Assembly: GCA_041488095.1 (NCBI GenBank)
Contig: JBGPOP010000002.1
Coordinates: forward strand, 102,875-166,874
From: DASYPQ01 sp041488095
Lineage (GTDB): Bacteria > Planctomycetota > UBA1135 > GCA-002686595
Direction of reading: 5' to 3'
DNA length: 64,000 bases
The notes under the pieces were generated by a model, which saw only the letters and a list, made by a program, of their open reading frames with translations, did not search any database and was not told the origin of the DNA. Shown here one piece after another: positions 51,320 to 60,391 of the stretch (within the stretch, counting starts at the first letter, position 1; each line of letters starts with the position of its first letter). The translations under genes were made by a program, and so were the position numbers.

Positions 51320-54300
51320 TCAATCGAAGTGCAGCGTGATCTTACGCTCCGCCTGGCCCGTCAGCGAAACCGGCTTGTTGATGACCTTCCCGTCCGGGCC
51401 GGTCGCCCGCACCTTGTACTTTCCCTGCGGCAGCGGGCCGATCCGGCGCTCGGTGGTCGAGAAGCCGTTCTCGCCGAACATCTTCATCACCTCGGACAGC
51501 GAGATCATCGCGCCGACCTCGCGGCCCTCCTCGTCCTGGACGCTGATCGAGGCGTGCACGGGTTTCGACTCGTCGCCCAGGCACGTCACGACCAGCACCG
51601 TCCCGGGCTGCAGCGCGATCTGGGCTTGCGCGCGCCCGCCCTCTTCGACCCGCACGCGCGGGCTGTCGACGCTCGTGAGCAGCTCCTTGCGGGCCGAGAC
51701 CGTGTAGGTCCCCGGCGCGAGCCCCGGGTAGCGCGCCTTGCCGCCCGCGTCGGTCGCGACCATCGACAGGCCGTCGACCAGGCGCCCGCCTGCGTCGCGC
51801 ACGAACACGGACGCCTCGCCCGCCGGCGCGCCGCCCGCGTCGACGACCACCACATCGAGCGTGCCGGGCTTCTTCAGACGGAAGTCGACGTCGCGCATCC
51901 ACTCGCCGTCCGAGAGACGCAGTCCTCCACGGAGCTCCCGGCCGAAGGCGGCTTCCTCCCCGAAGATGCCGCCGAGCGCAGTACCGCCGGCACCGAGCGT
52001 GTACGTCCCCGGACGCAGCATCTGGATGTCGTAGTGCCCGTCCGAGTCGGTCGCGCCCTCGTGGTACTGTCCGCCCCACATCGTTCCCGCCTCGACCGGG
52101 CTCTCGGGGTGCAGGGAGACGCGCGCACCCGCGGCCGGCGCGCCGTCCGGGCCGGTGATCCGGCCGCTGATGCGCGCGGTCGGCATGGCCAAGTCGAGCT
52201 TGTACTCCTTGCCTTCCGGGATCTCGCGCGCGAATTCGACCGTGCTCTGCTGGGCCATTCCGCCGGAGAGCTTCTGCACCGAGATGTCGTAGAACCCGGG
52301 CGCGTCCAGCTTGACCGTGTACCCGCCGTCCTTGGCCACCTGGCAGGTTTTCATGCCCTTCATCGCGTCCTTTCCCTCGGCCACGAACGCGACCATCGCG
52401 CCGACGCAGGGCTCGCCGGCGTGCGTCACCTGCCCGTGCACCTCGACCGGATCCCTCGGCGGCGCGCCGAGCACGACGTGCGTCTCCTCGCCCTCCGCGA
52501 TCGAGACCACCGCGGTCTTCATCTTCGAGATCATCGCCATCGCGCCCTCCGCGCCGTCCTTGCCGCCGTCGGCGGAGGCGTCGGGCTCGCCGCGCGAGGG
52601 CATCGCGACGACCTGCCAGCTCCCGGGCAGGAGGTGCTCGATGCGGAATTCCCCCTTGCCGCCGACGAAGGTCATCTGGCTGTCGAAGTCCTTCATCTGC
52701 GTCGCCTGCACGAACATCCCCGTCGCGGGCCGCCCGCCCTCGCCGAAGACCTCGCCGGTGAGCACGCCGCCTTCGCGCAGGACGAGCTCGGCTCCGTCGA
52801 CGCGTTGGCCGGCCGTGAGATCGAGCTCGAGCGGCAGGCTCTTGGCCCATTCCTTCGAGGCGGCGACGAGCCGGACCTTGCCGGCCCGCAGGCCGTCGAG
52901 AACGAAGGTGCCGTCCACGTCGCTGGTCGCCTTGGGAGGCTTCGGGCCGCTCTGGATCATGGCCTTCCAGGGCGGTTCCCCGGTGTCGATCCCGACGGTG
53001 GCGCCCGCGACGAGCTGGCCCGCGGGACTCTTCACGACGCCTGCGACGGACGCGGCGTGCTCGAGCGCGATCACGAGCTCGGGCGCGTCGGTCTTGCGGG
53101 GGATCTCGATCGAGACCGGCTCGGGCAGACCGAAGCCGTCGGCCACCGCGTAGAGCTTCCAGGTTCCCTCGATCAGGCCTGCGAGCAGGAAGCGTCCCTC
53201 GGCGTCCTCGAAGGAGTCCTTGCGCTCCTCCTGTCCGAAGTTGCCCATCGGGCCCTTGCCGTCGCGCACCGCTTGGATGCGGAACTTCGGCACGGGTTGT
53301 CCCTTCTCGTCGACGACCCGCCCGGCGATGCCTTCCGGCGCACGCAGCACGAGCGCGAGGTCCTTCGTCCCCGGATGGACCCCGTCGGTGCGCGCGCGCC
53401 ACCAGGTCGTCTTCTTGGTCTTGGCCGCGTCCTCCTCTCCGCCTTCCGGTCCGTCCTTCTTCCCAGCCGTCTGTCCGGGCGGCGGCGCCTGCGCGGCGAG
53501 CGTGAACGGGCCCTCGCCCAGTCCGTTGATCGTGAAGGCGCCCTGCTCGTCCGTCGTCGCCTTGCCCTCGCGTCCCCGCATCGCATTGAACGCGCCCATG
53601 CCGAAGAGCTGCGACATGTCGAAGGTGGCCGTCACCTCGACCGAGACCGCCGGCTTGCCTTCGGGCCAGGCGAGCGTGCCCGAGACCGTGCTCCCCCGGG
53701 ACAGCGCGAGCTCGACGCCGCTCGCGAGCCCGCCGTCCTGGAGCTCGATCTTCGTGCGTTCGCTCTCCAGATAACCGTCGCGGCTCGCGCTGAGCACGAC
53801 CCGGCCGGGCGCGACGGCCGCGAGCTCGAACGCGCCGTCGCCCGAGCTTTCCCCTTCGCGCACGGTCTTGTTGTCGAAGCCGAACCACTGGCCCGGCCGC
53901 GCCGCTTCGACCTTCGCGCCGGCGACGGCCGCACCGGCCGTGTCGCGCACGATGCCGCGGACCGTGCCGCCGCGCAGGAGGTCGAGGTGCACGGGGTTCT
54001 CCCGGCCGGCGTCGAGCTTGTCGAGCTTCAGCGCGGCCGCTGCCAGGCGTTTCGGCTCGGTCTCGAGCGAGCCGCCGCTGTCGGCCGGGATCGCGCGGAA
54101 CTCGAACGCGCCTGCGGCGAGCCGCGTGGTGCGGTGGAAGCCGCGCAGGCCCGCGACCGGGCCGCTGAAGTTCTCCATCGACGAGCGCATCTCGACCTCG
54201 AGCCCGTCGAGGTCGGCCGGTGCGACCGGCGACTCCGCAGGGAGCACCACGGTGCCCGTGATCCAGGCTCCGCATCGCGGCTCGAGCACGAGCGAGCGCG

Positions 54301-54838
54301 CTCCCGCGACCAGGTCGACCGGCACCGACTCGGGGAGGAACCAGTACCGCCCGCGCAGCGAGACGTGCCCGCGCCGGGCATCGGGCGGGAAGGGTATGCG
54401 GAACGCACCGTCGGTGCCGACCTTGCGGCGCGAGAGCAGGATGGCCGTGGTGTCCTTGTGCTCGAGAGCGCGCGCGAGCGCGTCGGCATCCAGGGACTCC
54501 GTCGTCGCCAGCACCTCGACCGGCCCCTCGTCCGCGCAGCCATCGGGCGCGCGGACGGTGCCTTCGACCCAGATCGATCGAGCCAGGTCCCAGGTTTCGA
54601 GTCCGCGCTCGGCGGTCGCGGCCGCGGGCAGCCCCTCGCGCGCGACCTCCGCGGTCGGAGCATCGGGGCGGTCGAGGACAGACGGTGCGAGCTCCGAGGC
54701 GGGCGCAGGAACGGGCGCGGCTGGAGCCGCCGTCCCCGGCTGGACCGCCGGTGGCGGCGCGGGGCGCGTCAGGCGTACGACCGCGAAGAGGACGAGGCCG
54801 AGGGCGACGACCAGCGCGGGCAGACCGATCTTCTTCAT
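51320..54838 (-). CDS. large membrane-anchored protein of carboxypeptidase-regulatory-like repeats (copy 2)
   Basis: A 1,172-residue paralogue of the gene that follows it. It begins MKKIGLPALVVALGLVLFAVV, a single anchor, then a Pro/Ala-rich stalk and repeats such as GIVRDTAGAAVAGAKVEA, GRVVDEKGQPVPKFRI, GVVKSPAGQLVAGATVGI and GRITGPDGAPAAGARVSL. Both copies end in the same way (RRIGPLPQGKYKVRATGPDG here), and both carry ETHVVLGAPP around residue 850. A role in cell-surface structure or as a polysaccharide/peptide-binding scaffold is possible but unproven. It is divergent from the methylmalonyl-CoA mutase gene, 158 bp apart. Confidence 0.75.
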   Translation of the reverse strand: MKKIGLPALVVALGLVLFAVVRLTRPAPPPAVQPGTAAPAAPVPAPASELAPSVLDRPDAPTAEVAREGLPAAATAERGLETWDLARSIWVEGTVRAPDGCADEGPVEVLATTESLDADALARALEHKDTTAILLSRRKVGTDGAFRIPFPPDARRGHVSLRGRYWFLPESVPVDLVAGARSLVLEPRCGAWITGTVVLPAESPVAPADLDGLEVEMRSSMENFSGPVAGLRGFHRTTRLAAGAFEFRAIPADSGGSLETEPKRLAAAALKLDKLDAGRENPVHLDLLRGGTVRGIVRDTAGAAVAGAKVEAARPGQWFGFDNKTVREGESSGDGAFELAAVAPGRVVLSASRDGYLESERTKIELQDGGLASGVELALSRGSTVSGTLAWPEGKPAVSVEVTATFDMSQLFGMGAFNAMRGREGKATTDEQGAFTINGLGEGPFTLAAQAPPPGQTAGKKDGPEGGEEDAAKTKKTTWWRARTDGVHPGTKDLALVLRAPEGIAGRVVDEKGQPVPKFRIQAVRDGKGPMGNFGQEERKDSFEDAEGRFLLAGLIEGTWKLYAVADGFGLPEPVSIEIPRKTDAPELVIALEHAASVAGVVKSPAGQLVAGATVGIDTGEPPWKAMIQSGPKPPKATSDVDGTFVLDGLRAGKVRLVAASKEWAKSLPLELDLTAGQRVDGAELVLREGGVLTGEVFGEGGRPATGMFVQATQMKDFDSQMTFVGGKGEFRIEHLLPGSWQVVAMPSRGEPDASADGGKDGAEGAMAMISKMKTAVVSIAEGEETHVVLGAPPRDPVEVHGQVTHAGEPCVGAMVAFVAEGKDAMKGMKTCQVAKDGGYTVKLDAPGFYDISVQKLSGGMAQQSTVEFAREIPEGKEYKLDLAMPTARISGRITGPDGAPAAGARVSLHPESPVEAGTMWGGQYHEGATDSDGHYDIQMLRPGTYTLGAGGTALGGIFGEEAAFGRELRGGLRLSDGEWMRDVDFRLKKPGTLDVVVVDAGGAPAGEASVFVRDAGGRLVDGLSMVATDAGGKARYPGLAPGTYTVSARKELLTSVDSPRVRVEEGGRAQAQIALQPGTVLVVTCLGDESKPVHASISVQDEEGREVGAMISLSEVMKMFGENGFSTTERRIGPLPQGKYKVRATGPDGKVINKPVSLTGQAERKITLHFD

Positions 54839-54934
54839 GGGGGCGATCCTCGAGGCGGCGAATGTATCCCGAATCGCCAGCCTCCATGCTCTCGCCGGCG
54901 AGAGAAGCACGCAAATCTTGCATGAGTCGCGCGA

Positions 54935-54964
54935 TTGCACGCCGCCGCGCGCCACCCCTACAAT
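54935..54964 (+). promoter_or_regulatory. candidate promoter for the propionyl-CoA pathway genes
   Basis: TTGCAC (54935-54940), 18-bp spacer, TACAAT (54959-54964). Transcription would start near 54972, about 25 nt before the ATG of the mutase gene. Confidence 0.5.
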
Positions 54965-54996
54965 CCCCGCTCGCGGGCTCCATCCTCCCCGCGCGC

Positions 54997-56676
54997 ATGG
55001 ATCCCGAGAGAACCGAGAAGGCCCGCGCCCCGAGCCCTCCCGGTTCGGGCGCTGCGGGGGATCTCGCGGCCTGGCTGGCGGGCCCCTATGCGCGGGCGCG
55101 AGCGGCTTCTCCGGAGCGCAGGCCGGCCTTCCGGACGACTTCGGGCGTCGAGATCCTTCCCTTGTACGGGGGCGCGGCCGACGGCGGCTTCCCGGGGCAG
55201 TATCCGTTCACGCGCGGTGCGCGCGCGACGATGTACCGCAGCCAGCTCTGGACGATGCGTCAGTACGCGGGCTTCTCCAGCGCGAGCGAGACGAACCGGC
55301 GCTTCAGGAGCCTGCTCGAGAGCGGGCAGACCGGGCTCTCGGTGGCTTTCGACCTGCCCACTCAGATCGGCTACGACTCCGATCACCCGCTCGCCCGCGA
55401 GGAGGCTGGGCTCGTCGGCGTGCCGGTGAACAGCCTGCGCGACCTCGAGCGCCTCTTCGAGGGCATCCCGCTGGGCGAGGTGTCGACCTCGATGACGATC
55501 AACGCGACCGCCTGCGTGCTGCTCGCGCTGTACTGCGCCCTGGCGAGGAAGCAGGGCGTGCCGCTCGCGAAGCTCCGCGGGACGGTCCAGAACGACATCC
55601 TCAAGGAGTACGCCGCGCGGGGCAACTACCGCTTCCCGGCCCGGCCCTCGCTGCGTCTCGTCACCGATCTGATGGCTTGGTGCGCGCGCGAAGTCCCGCA
55701 GTGGAACACGATCTCGATCAGCGGCTACCACATCCGCGAAGCGGGTGCGAGCGCGGTGCAGGAGCTCGCCTTCACGCTGTCGAACGGGCGGGCCTATGTC
55801 CGCGCGGCGGTCGGCGCGGGCCTGGCGGTCGACGCGTTCGCGCCGCGGATCTCGTTCTTCTTCAACGCGCACAACCACCTGTTCGAGGAGGTGGCGAAGT
55901 TCCGGGCCGCGCGGCGGATGTGGGCTCGGGTCATGAGGGAGGAGTTCGGGGCCAAGGACGAGAAGAGCCTCGCGCTGCGCTTCCACGCACAGACCGCCGG
56001 TTCGATGCTGACCGGCCAGCAGCCCGAGAACAACGTCGTGCGCGTGGCGATCCAGGCGCTCGCGGCGGTGCTCGGAGGGGCGCAGTCGCTGCACACGAAC
56101 GGGCTCGACGAGGCGCTCGGGCTGCCGTCGGAGAAGTCGGCGCGCATCGCGCTGCGCACGCAGCAGATCCTGGCGCACGAGTCCGGCGTCGCGGACGTGA
56201 TCGACCCGCTGGGCGGGTCGCCGCTCGTCGAGAGCCTGACCGACGAGCTGGAGCGGCGGGCGTTCGCGCTGATGGGGGAGGTCGAGAAGCGCGGCGGCTC
56301 GGTCGCGGCGATCGAATCGGGCTTCGTGCAGCGCGAGATCCACAAGAGCGCGCTCGCGTGGCAGCGCGCCGTCGAGGCAGGCGACCAGGCGGTCGTCGGC
56401 GTCAACTGCTACCCGGTCGAGGAGGGGGAACCCGAGATCTTCAGGGTCGATGCGGCGGCGCGGGAGCAGGTGCTCGCCGACCTCGCGAAGGTGCGCCAGG
56501 AACGCGACGGGGCCAAGGTCGAGGCCGCGCTCGCCGCGGTGGACGAGGCCGCGCGCGGGAAGACGAACCTGATGCCGCCGATCCTCGCCGCGGTCGAGCG
56601 CTACGCGACGATCGGCGAGATCGGCTCGACGCTCGAGCGCGTGTTCGGGCGCTACCAGCCGCCGGAGGGGATGTGA
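54997..56676 (+). CDS. methylmalonyl-CoA mutase catalytic (large) subunit without B12-binding domain
   Basis: A 559-residue TIM-barrel subunit of the split (alpha-chain only) type. PFTRGARATMY, RQYAGFSSASETNRRF, GLSVAFDLPTQIGYDSDHP, NDILKEYAARGNY and SISGYHIREAG are all present. Tyr90, Arg208 and His245 align with Tyr89, Arg207 and His244 of the Propionibacterium enzyme; isobutyryl-CoA mutase has Phe and Gln in the first two places. The substrate is therefore most likely methylmalonyl-CoA, converted to succinyl-CoA. The cobalamin-binding domain or small subunit is not in the window and must be encoded elsewhere. The stop overlaps the next start (TGATG). Confidence 0.93.
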   Translation: MDPERTEKARAPSPPGSGAAGDLAAWLAGPYARARAASPERRPAFRTTSGVEILPLYGGAADGGFPGQYPFTRGARATMYRSQLWTMRQYAGFSSASETNRRFRSLLESGQTGLSVAFDLPTQIGYDSDHPLAREEAGLVGVPVNSLRDLERLFEGIPLGEVSTSMTINATACVLLALYCALARKQGVPLAKLRGTVQNDILKEYAARGNYRFPARPSLRLVTDLMAWCAREVPQWNTISISGYHIREAGASAVQELAFTLSNGRAYVRAAVGAGLAVDAFAPRISFFFNAHNHLFEEVAKFRAARRMWARVMREEFGAKDEKSLALRFHAQTAGSMLTGQQPENNVVRVAIQALAAVLGGAQSLHTNGLDEALGLPSEKSARIALRTQQILAHESGVADVIDPLGGSPLVESLTDELERRAFALMGEVEKRGGSVAAIESGFVQREIHKSALAWQRAVEAGDQAVVGVNCYPVEEGEPEIFRVDAAAREQVLADLAKVRQERDGAKVEAALAAVDEAARGKTNLMPPILAAVERYATIGEIGSTLERVFGRYQPPEGM

Positions 56677-57131
56677 TGCGGCCGCCGCAGAGCCTCGCGG
56701 GAGTCGTCCGCGGACTCCATCACGTGGCGATCGCCGTCCCGAGCCTGGCGGCTTCGCGCGGGACGTACGCAGCGCTCGGACTCGCGCTGGGGGAGGTCGA
56801 GCACGTGCCCGATCAGAAGGTGAACGTGCTCGTGCTCCTGGCCGGATCGCAGCGGATCGAGCTGGTCGAGCCCGCCAGCGCCGACTCGCCGATCTCGAGC
56901 TTCCTTTCGAAGCGCGGCGGCGGCCTCCACCATCTCGCGTGGATCGTCGACGACGTCGCCGCGGCGATCTCCACGCTGAAGTCGAAGGGCGTGAAGATGA
57001 TCGACGAGCGCCCGCGAACGGGCGCGCACGGGACGCGGATCGCCTTCGTGCACCCGAAGTCGACCGGCGGCGTGCTGATGGAGCTGGTGGAGGACGTCTC
57101 GGACCGTCAGGATCAGGGGTCGAAGCGATGA
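56676..57131 (+). CDS. mce: methylmalonyl-CoA epimerase
   Basis: A 151-residue vicinal-oxygen-chelate protein that interconverts the R and S forms of methylmalonyl-CoA. LHHVAIAVPSLAASRGTYAALG supplies the first metal histidine, IELVEPASADSPISSFLSKRGGGLHHLAWIVDD the next ligands, and AFVHPKSTGGVLMELVE the last glutamate. It is shorter on the N-side by nothing unusual. Start and stop both overlap neighbours (TGATG and ATGA), so it is translated with the mutase and the carboxyltransferase. Confidence 0.95.
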   Translation: MRPPQSLAGVVRGLHHVAIAVPSLAASRGTYAALGLALGEVEHVPDQKVNVLVLLAGSQRIELVEPASADSPISSFLSKRGGGLHHLAWIVDDVAAAISTLKSKGVKMIDERPRTGAHGTRIAFVHPKSTGGVLMELVEDVSDRQDQGSKR

Positions 57132-58687
57132 GCTCCAAGAAACTAGAGACACCTCTCCAGCACCTCCAGCGCATGCGCGAGCTGGCGCTCGAGGGCGGCG
57201 GGAAGGAGCGCGTCGCCGCGCAGCACAAGAAGGGGAAGCTGACGGCGCGCGAGCGGATCGAGTTCCTGGTCGACGAGGGATCGTTCGTCGAGCTCGATCG
57301 CTTCGTGACGCACCGCTGCGTCGACTTCGGGATGCAGGAGCAGCAGCCGCTCGGCGACGGGATCGTCACCGGGCACGCGCTGGTCGAAGGGCGGCCGATC
57401 TACCTCTTCGCGCAGGACTTCACCGTGATCGGCGGGTCGCTCGGGGAGATGCACGCGCAGAAGGTCTGCAAGGCGATGGATCTGGCCGTGAAGGTCGGGG
57501 TGCCCTTCGTCGGCTTGAACGACTCCGGCGGCGCGCGGATCCAGGAGGGGGTCGAGTCGCTCGGCGGTTACGCGGAGATCTTCTGGCGCAACACGCGCGC
57601 GTCGGGGGTGATCCCGCAGATCTCGGCGGTCCTGGGACCGTGCGCCGGAGGGGCGGTGTACTCGCCGGCGATCACGGATTTCGTGCTAATGGTCGAGGGA
57701 ACCTCCTATATGCACATCACCGGGCCGGACGTGGTGAGGACGGTGACGCACGAGGAGGTGACGTCCGAGCAGCTCGGCGGCGCGCACGTGCACGCGGCGC
57801 GATCGGGGGTGGCGCACTTCACGAGCCCGAACGACAAGGCCTGTCTGCTCCTGATCCGGAAGCTCCTGTCGTACCTGCCGCCGAACAACGCCGAGGATCC
57901 GCCGTTCGTGCCGAGCGACGACCCGCCCGACCGGGCGGACAGGGACTTCGGAACGATCGTGCCGGCGGACGCGAGCAAGCCCTACGACATGAAGCGCGTG
58001 ATCGAGAAGGTGGTCGACCTCGGGAGCTGGCTCGAGGTGCACGCGGAGCACGCTCAGAACCTGGTCGTGGGCTTCGCGAGGCTTGGCGGGAGAGCGGTGG
58101 GGGTGATCGCGAACCAGCCGGCGGTGCTGGCCGGGTGCCTCGACATCGACGGCTCGAACAAGGGCGCGCGCTTCATCCGGTTCTGCGACGCGTTCAACCT
58201 GCCGGTGGTGACGTTCGAGGACGTGCCGGGGTTCCTGCCGGGGACGGCGCAGGAGCACGGCGGGATCATCCGGCACGGGGCGAAGCTCCTGTACGCGTAC
58301 TGCGAAGCGACGGTGCCCAAGCTCACCGTGATCACCCGCAAGGCGTACGGCGGCGCGTACGACGTCATGGGGAGCAAGCACGTGAGAGGCGACGTGAACC
58401 TCGCGTGGCCGGGCGCGGAGATCGCGGTGATGGGCGCGGAGGGGGCGGCGAGGATCATCCACAGGAAGGAGATCGAGAAGGCCGTGGACCCCGCCGCGAT
58501 GGAGAAGCAGAAGGCGGCCGAGTACGAGGCCACGTTCAGCAATCCCTACAAGGCGGCCGCGCGCGGGTTCATCGACGACGTGATCGAGCCGTCGGAGACG
58601 CGGGCGCTCTTGATCCGCTCGCTGGAGCTCCTGAAGACGAAGCACGAAGAGCGTCCGGCGCGGAAGCACGGGAACATTCCGCTGTAG
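57128..58687 (+). CDS. pccB: propionyl-CoA carboxylase, carboxyltransferase (beta) subunit
   Basis: A 519-residue carboxyltransferase. GKLTARERIEFLVDEGSFVELD, LNDSGGARIQEGVESLGGYAEIF (first oxyanion loop, glycine-rich), GPCAGGAVYSPAITDF and GFLPGTAQEHGGIIRHGAKLLYAY are family hallmarks. Asp412 in GGAYDVMG corresponds to the residue that in actinobacterial PccB is Asp for propionyl-CoA, where acetyl-CoA enzymes have Ile; this supports a propionyl-CoA substrate. It transfers carboxyl from biotin to make methylmalonyl-CoA. The ATG overlaps the epimerase stop by 4 bp. Confidence 0.93.
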   Translation: MSSKKLETPLQHLQRMRELALEGGGKERVAAQHKKGKLTARERIEFLVDEGSFVELDRFVTHRCVDFGMQEQQPLGDGIVTGHALVEGRPIYLFAQDFTVIGGSLGEMHAQKVCKAMDLAVKVGVPFVGLNDSGGARIQEGVESLGGYAEIFWRNTRASGVIPQISAVLGPCAGGAVYSPAITDFVLMVEGTSYMHITGPDVVRTVTHEEVTSEQLGGAHVHAARSGVAHFTSPNDKACLLLIRKLLSYLPPNNAEDPPFVPSDDPPDRADRDFGTIVPADASKPYDMKRVIEKVVDLGSWLEVHAEHAQNLVVGFARLGGRAVGVIANQPAVLAGCLDIDGSNKGARFIRFCDAFNLPVVTFEDVPGFLPGTAQEHGGIIRHGAKLLYAYCEATVPKLTVITRKAYGGAYDVMGSKHVRGDVNLAWPGAEIAVMGAEGAARIIHRKEIEKAVDPAAMEKQKAAEYEATFSNPYKAAARGFIDDVIEPSETRALLIRSLELLKTKHEERPARKHGNIPL

Positions 58688-58723
58688 GCGGTCGGGCCTC
58701 GGTCCCGCGAGCACGACGAGAGC

Positions 58724-58963
58724 ATGAGCTGGAAGCAGGTGATCTGGACGAAGCGAATCCTCCTCGCCCTTCTGTCTTTCGTCGCGGCCCTGCTCCTCGC
58801 ATACGCCGTCTTGCGGCTGATGGGCTGGGAACTCTCCCTAAGCGGCTACGTGATGCACCCAGTCAAGCTGGCTCCTGTCGTCCGAGGCGACTGCGACTTC
58901 CTGCTCGGATTTCAGGAGAGACTGGACGAATCGATGAATGGCATGCGCCCCGGCTCGAGCTAG
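58724..58963 (+). CDS. small single-helix membrane protein (uncertain)
   Basis: A possible 79-residue protein with one N-terminal hydrophobic helix (ILLALLSFVAALLLAYAVL) and a short polar tail. Local base composition is somewhat lower in GC than in the flanking operon. The ribosome-binding site is weak (GAGAG). It lies between pccB and the inverted ATPase and overlaps the ATPase stop by four bases. Function unknown; it may be spurious. Confidence 0.35.
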   Translation: MSWKQVIWTKRILLALLSFVAALLLAYAVLRLMGWELSLSGYVMHPVKLAPVVRGDCDFLLGFQERLDESMNGMRPGSS

Positions 58964-60150
58964 CGGCCGAAGCGCTCGACGTCATCCCGCACTCTCTCGA
59001 TCGACACGGCACGGATCCGCTCTCCCAGGGGGTACGTCTCCCGCCCGACGTGGATCACATCAAGACGCTCCAGCCCGAGCTCCGCGAGCGCGATGCGCAT
59101 CGACTTGGTCACGCCCGGGGCATCGGTGTGCTTGATTTCGAATCCGAGCCGCCGCCTCCCTCTCACCACGAGGAGATCCAGCTCAGCTCCCTGGTGCGTG
59201 GCCCAGAACCAGCAGTCCTCCGGTTCCACGTTCAACCGCCGCACCACGTGCTGCAAGGCGAACCCCTCGAAGGATGCGCCCACCTTGGGATGGGCCAGCA
59301 GCCCGCTCCGATCCTGGATCCGGAGCAGCGCATGCAGCAGACCCGTGTCCGCGAGGTACACCTTCGGCGTCTTCACCACCCGCTTGCCCAGGTTCTCGGC
59401 CCACGGCTGGAGCACCTGGACCATGAACGTCTGCAGCAAGAGATCCAGATAGCGCCTCGCCGTCGATTCGGACATTCCGAATGCGCGTGCCAGCTCGGCG
59501 CTGTTCCAGATCTGCCCGTGGTAGTGCGCGAGCATCGTCCAGAACCGCCGCATCGCCGGGGCCGGAATGGAGAATCCGAGCTGGGGCACATCCCGTTCCA
59601 GGTAGGTGCGAATCATCTCCCGGCGCCAGCCCAGGCTCTCCGACTCCGTCCGCTCGAGGTAGGAGCGCGGGAAGCCGCCCCGAAGCCAGAGGCGCTCCCA
59701 CCGCTCCCCGACGTCCGCGAATCCGAGACCGTGGAGGTGGTAGTACGCGATGCGTCCGGCGAGGGACTCGGACGTCTGCCTCAGGAGCTGGGGCGAGGCG
59801 CTGCCGAGCAGGAGGAACCGCGCCGGCCTGGGAGATCGGTCGGCCAACACCCGCAAGAGTGGGAACAGCTCGGGGCGCCTCTGGATCTCGTCGAACACGA
59901 CCAGCCCCTTCAACGGGCGGAGGCTGGTCGAAGAATCGGCCAGCCGTTCGAGGTCGCTCGGGTCCTCGAGGTCGAAGTAGGTCGTCCCGCCCTTCCACGT
60001 GCGGACGATCTCCTTCGCCAGAGTCGTCTTGCCCACTTGGCGTGCCCCCAAAAGGGCCACGACGGGGAAGAGGCGGAGCAGGCGTCGGATCTCCGAAAGG
60101 TCGACGGCGCGGCCGAACATGTCCGAGAGGCTACCATGAAAATCCGTCAT
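58960..60150 (-). CDS. AAA-type ATPase with C-terminal DUF4143 domain
   Basis: A 396-residue protein (start MTDFHGSLSDMF; another ATG at 60168 adds six residues). The P-loop is LLGARQVGKTTLAKEI, Walker B LVVFDEIQRRPE, and LLLGSASPQLLRQ follows; then the DUF4143 region with SYLERDVPQ-like TYLERDVPQL, NSAELARAFGMSESTARRYLDLL and a nuclease-like end (ELDLLVVRGRRRLGFEIKHTD) reminiscent of the PD-(D/E)xK fold. Family members are widespread, often isolated and probably mobile or defence-related; no function is established. It is inserted in the opposite direction between pccB and pccA. A palindrome covers its start. Confidence 0.88.
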   Translation of the reverse strand: MTDFHGSLSDMFGRAVDLSEIRRLLRLFPVVALLGARQVGKTTLAKEIVRTWKGGTTYFDLEDPSDLERLADSSTSLRPLKGLVVFDEIQRRPELFPLLRVLADRSPRPARFLLLGSASPQLLRQTSESLAGRIAYYHLHGLGFADVGERWERLWLRGGFPRSYLERTESESLGWRREMIRTYLERDVPQLGFSIPAPAMRRFWTMLAHYHGQIWNSAELARAFGMSESTARRYLDLLLQTFMVQVLQPWAENLGKRVVKTPKVYLADTGLLHALLRIQDRSGLLAHPKVGASFEGFALQHVVRRLNVEPEDCWFWATHQGAELDLLVVRGRRRLGFEIKHTDAPGVTKSMRIALAELGLERLDVIHVGRETYPLGERIRAVSIERVRDDVERFGR

Positions 60151-60170
60151 CAGATGATGGATTCTCATGG
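60134..60170. promoter_or_regulatory. palindrome covering the ATPase start, candidate operator
   Basis: Two 17-bp arms, CCATGAAAATCCGTCAT (60134-60150) and ATGATGGATTCTCATGG (60154-60170), are inverted copies with 15 of 17 matches around a 3-bp centre. The block is clearly more AT-rich than the surroundings and contains both possible start codons of the ATPase. It could be a binding site for a dimeric regulator or a leftover of insertion. Confidence 0.5.
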
Positions 60171-60391
60171 AAGGATCCGCGATCCGAGATTCTCGCGACG
60201 ACGACTCGCAGGACTCTCCCCCGCCGAACCGGGTCGTTCGCGACACCGACCACCAAGCCACGGAATGCGGCCCGGCAGGCTCGTGGAATGTCTGCGACGG
60301 CCGGAAAAGCAGTGCGGGTCTGCATCTACCGCGGAAGTGGCTGAGGGGGAGGGTTTCGGTGAAGATGTGCGGGTATCTTCCTCGCCCCCGC

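Noticed and set aside
50192..54925. 1,577-codon plus-strand frame opposite the giant repeat proteins
   Set aside because: The minus-strand frames carry signal anchors, ribosome-binding sites and domain repeats; the opposite frame has none.
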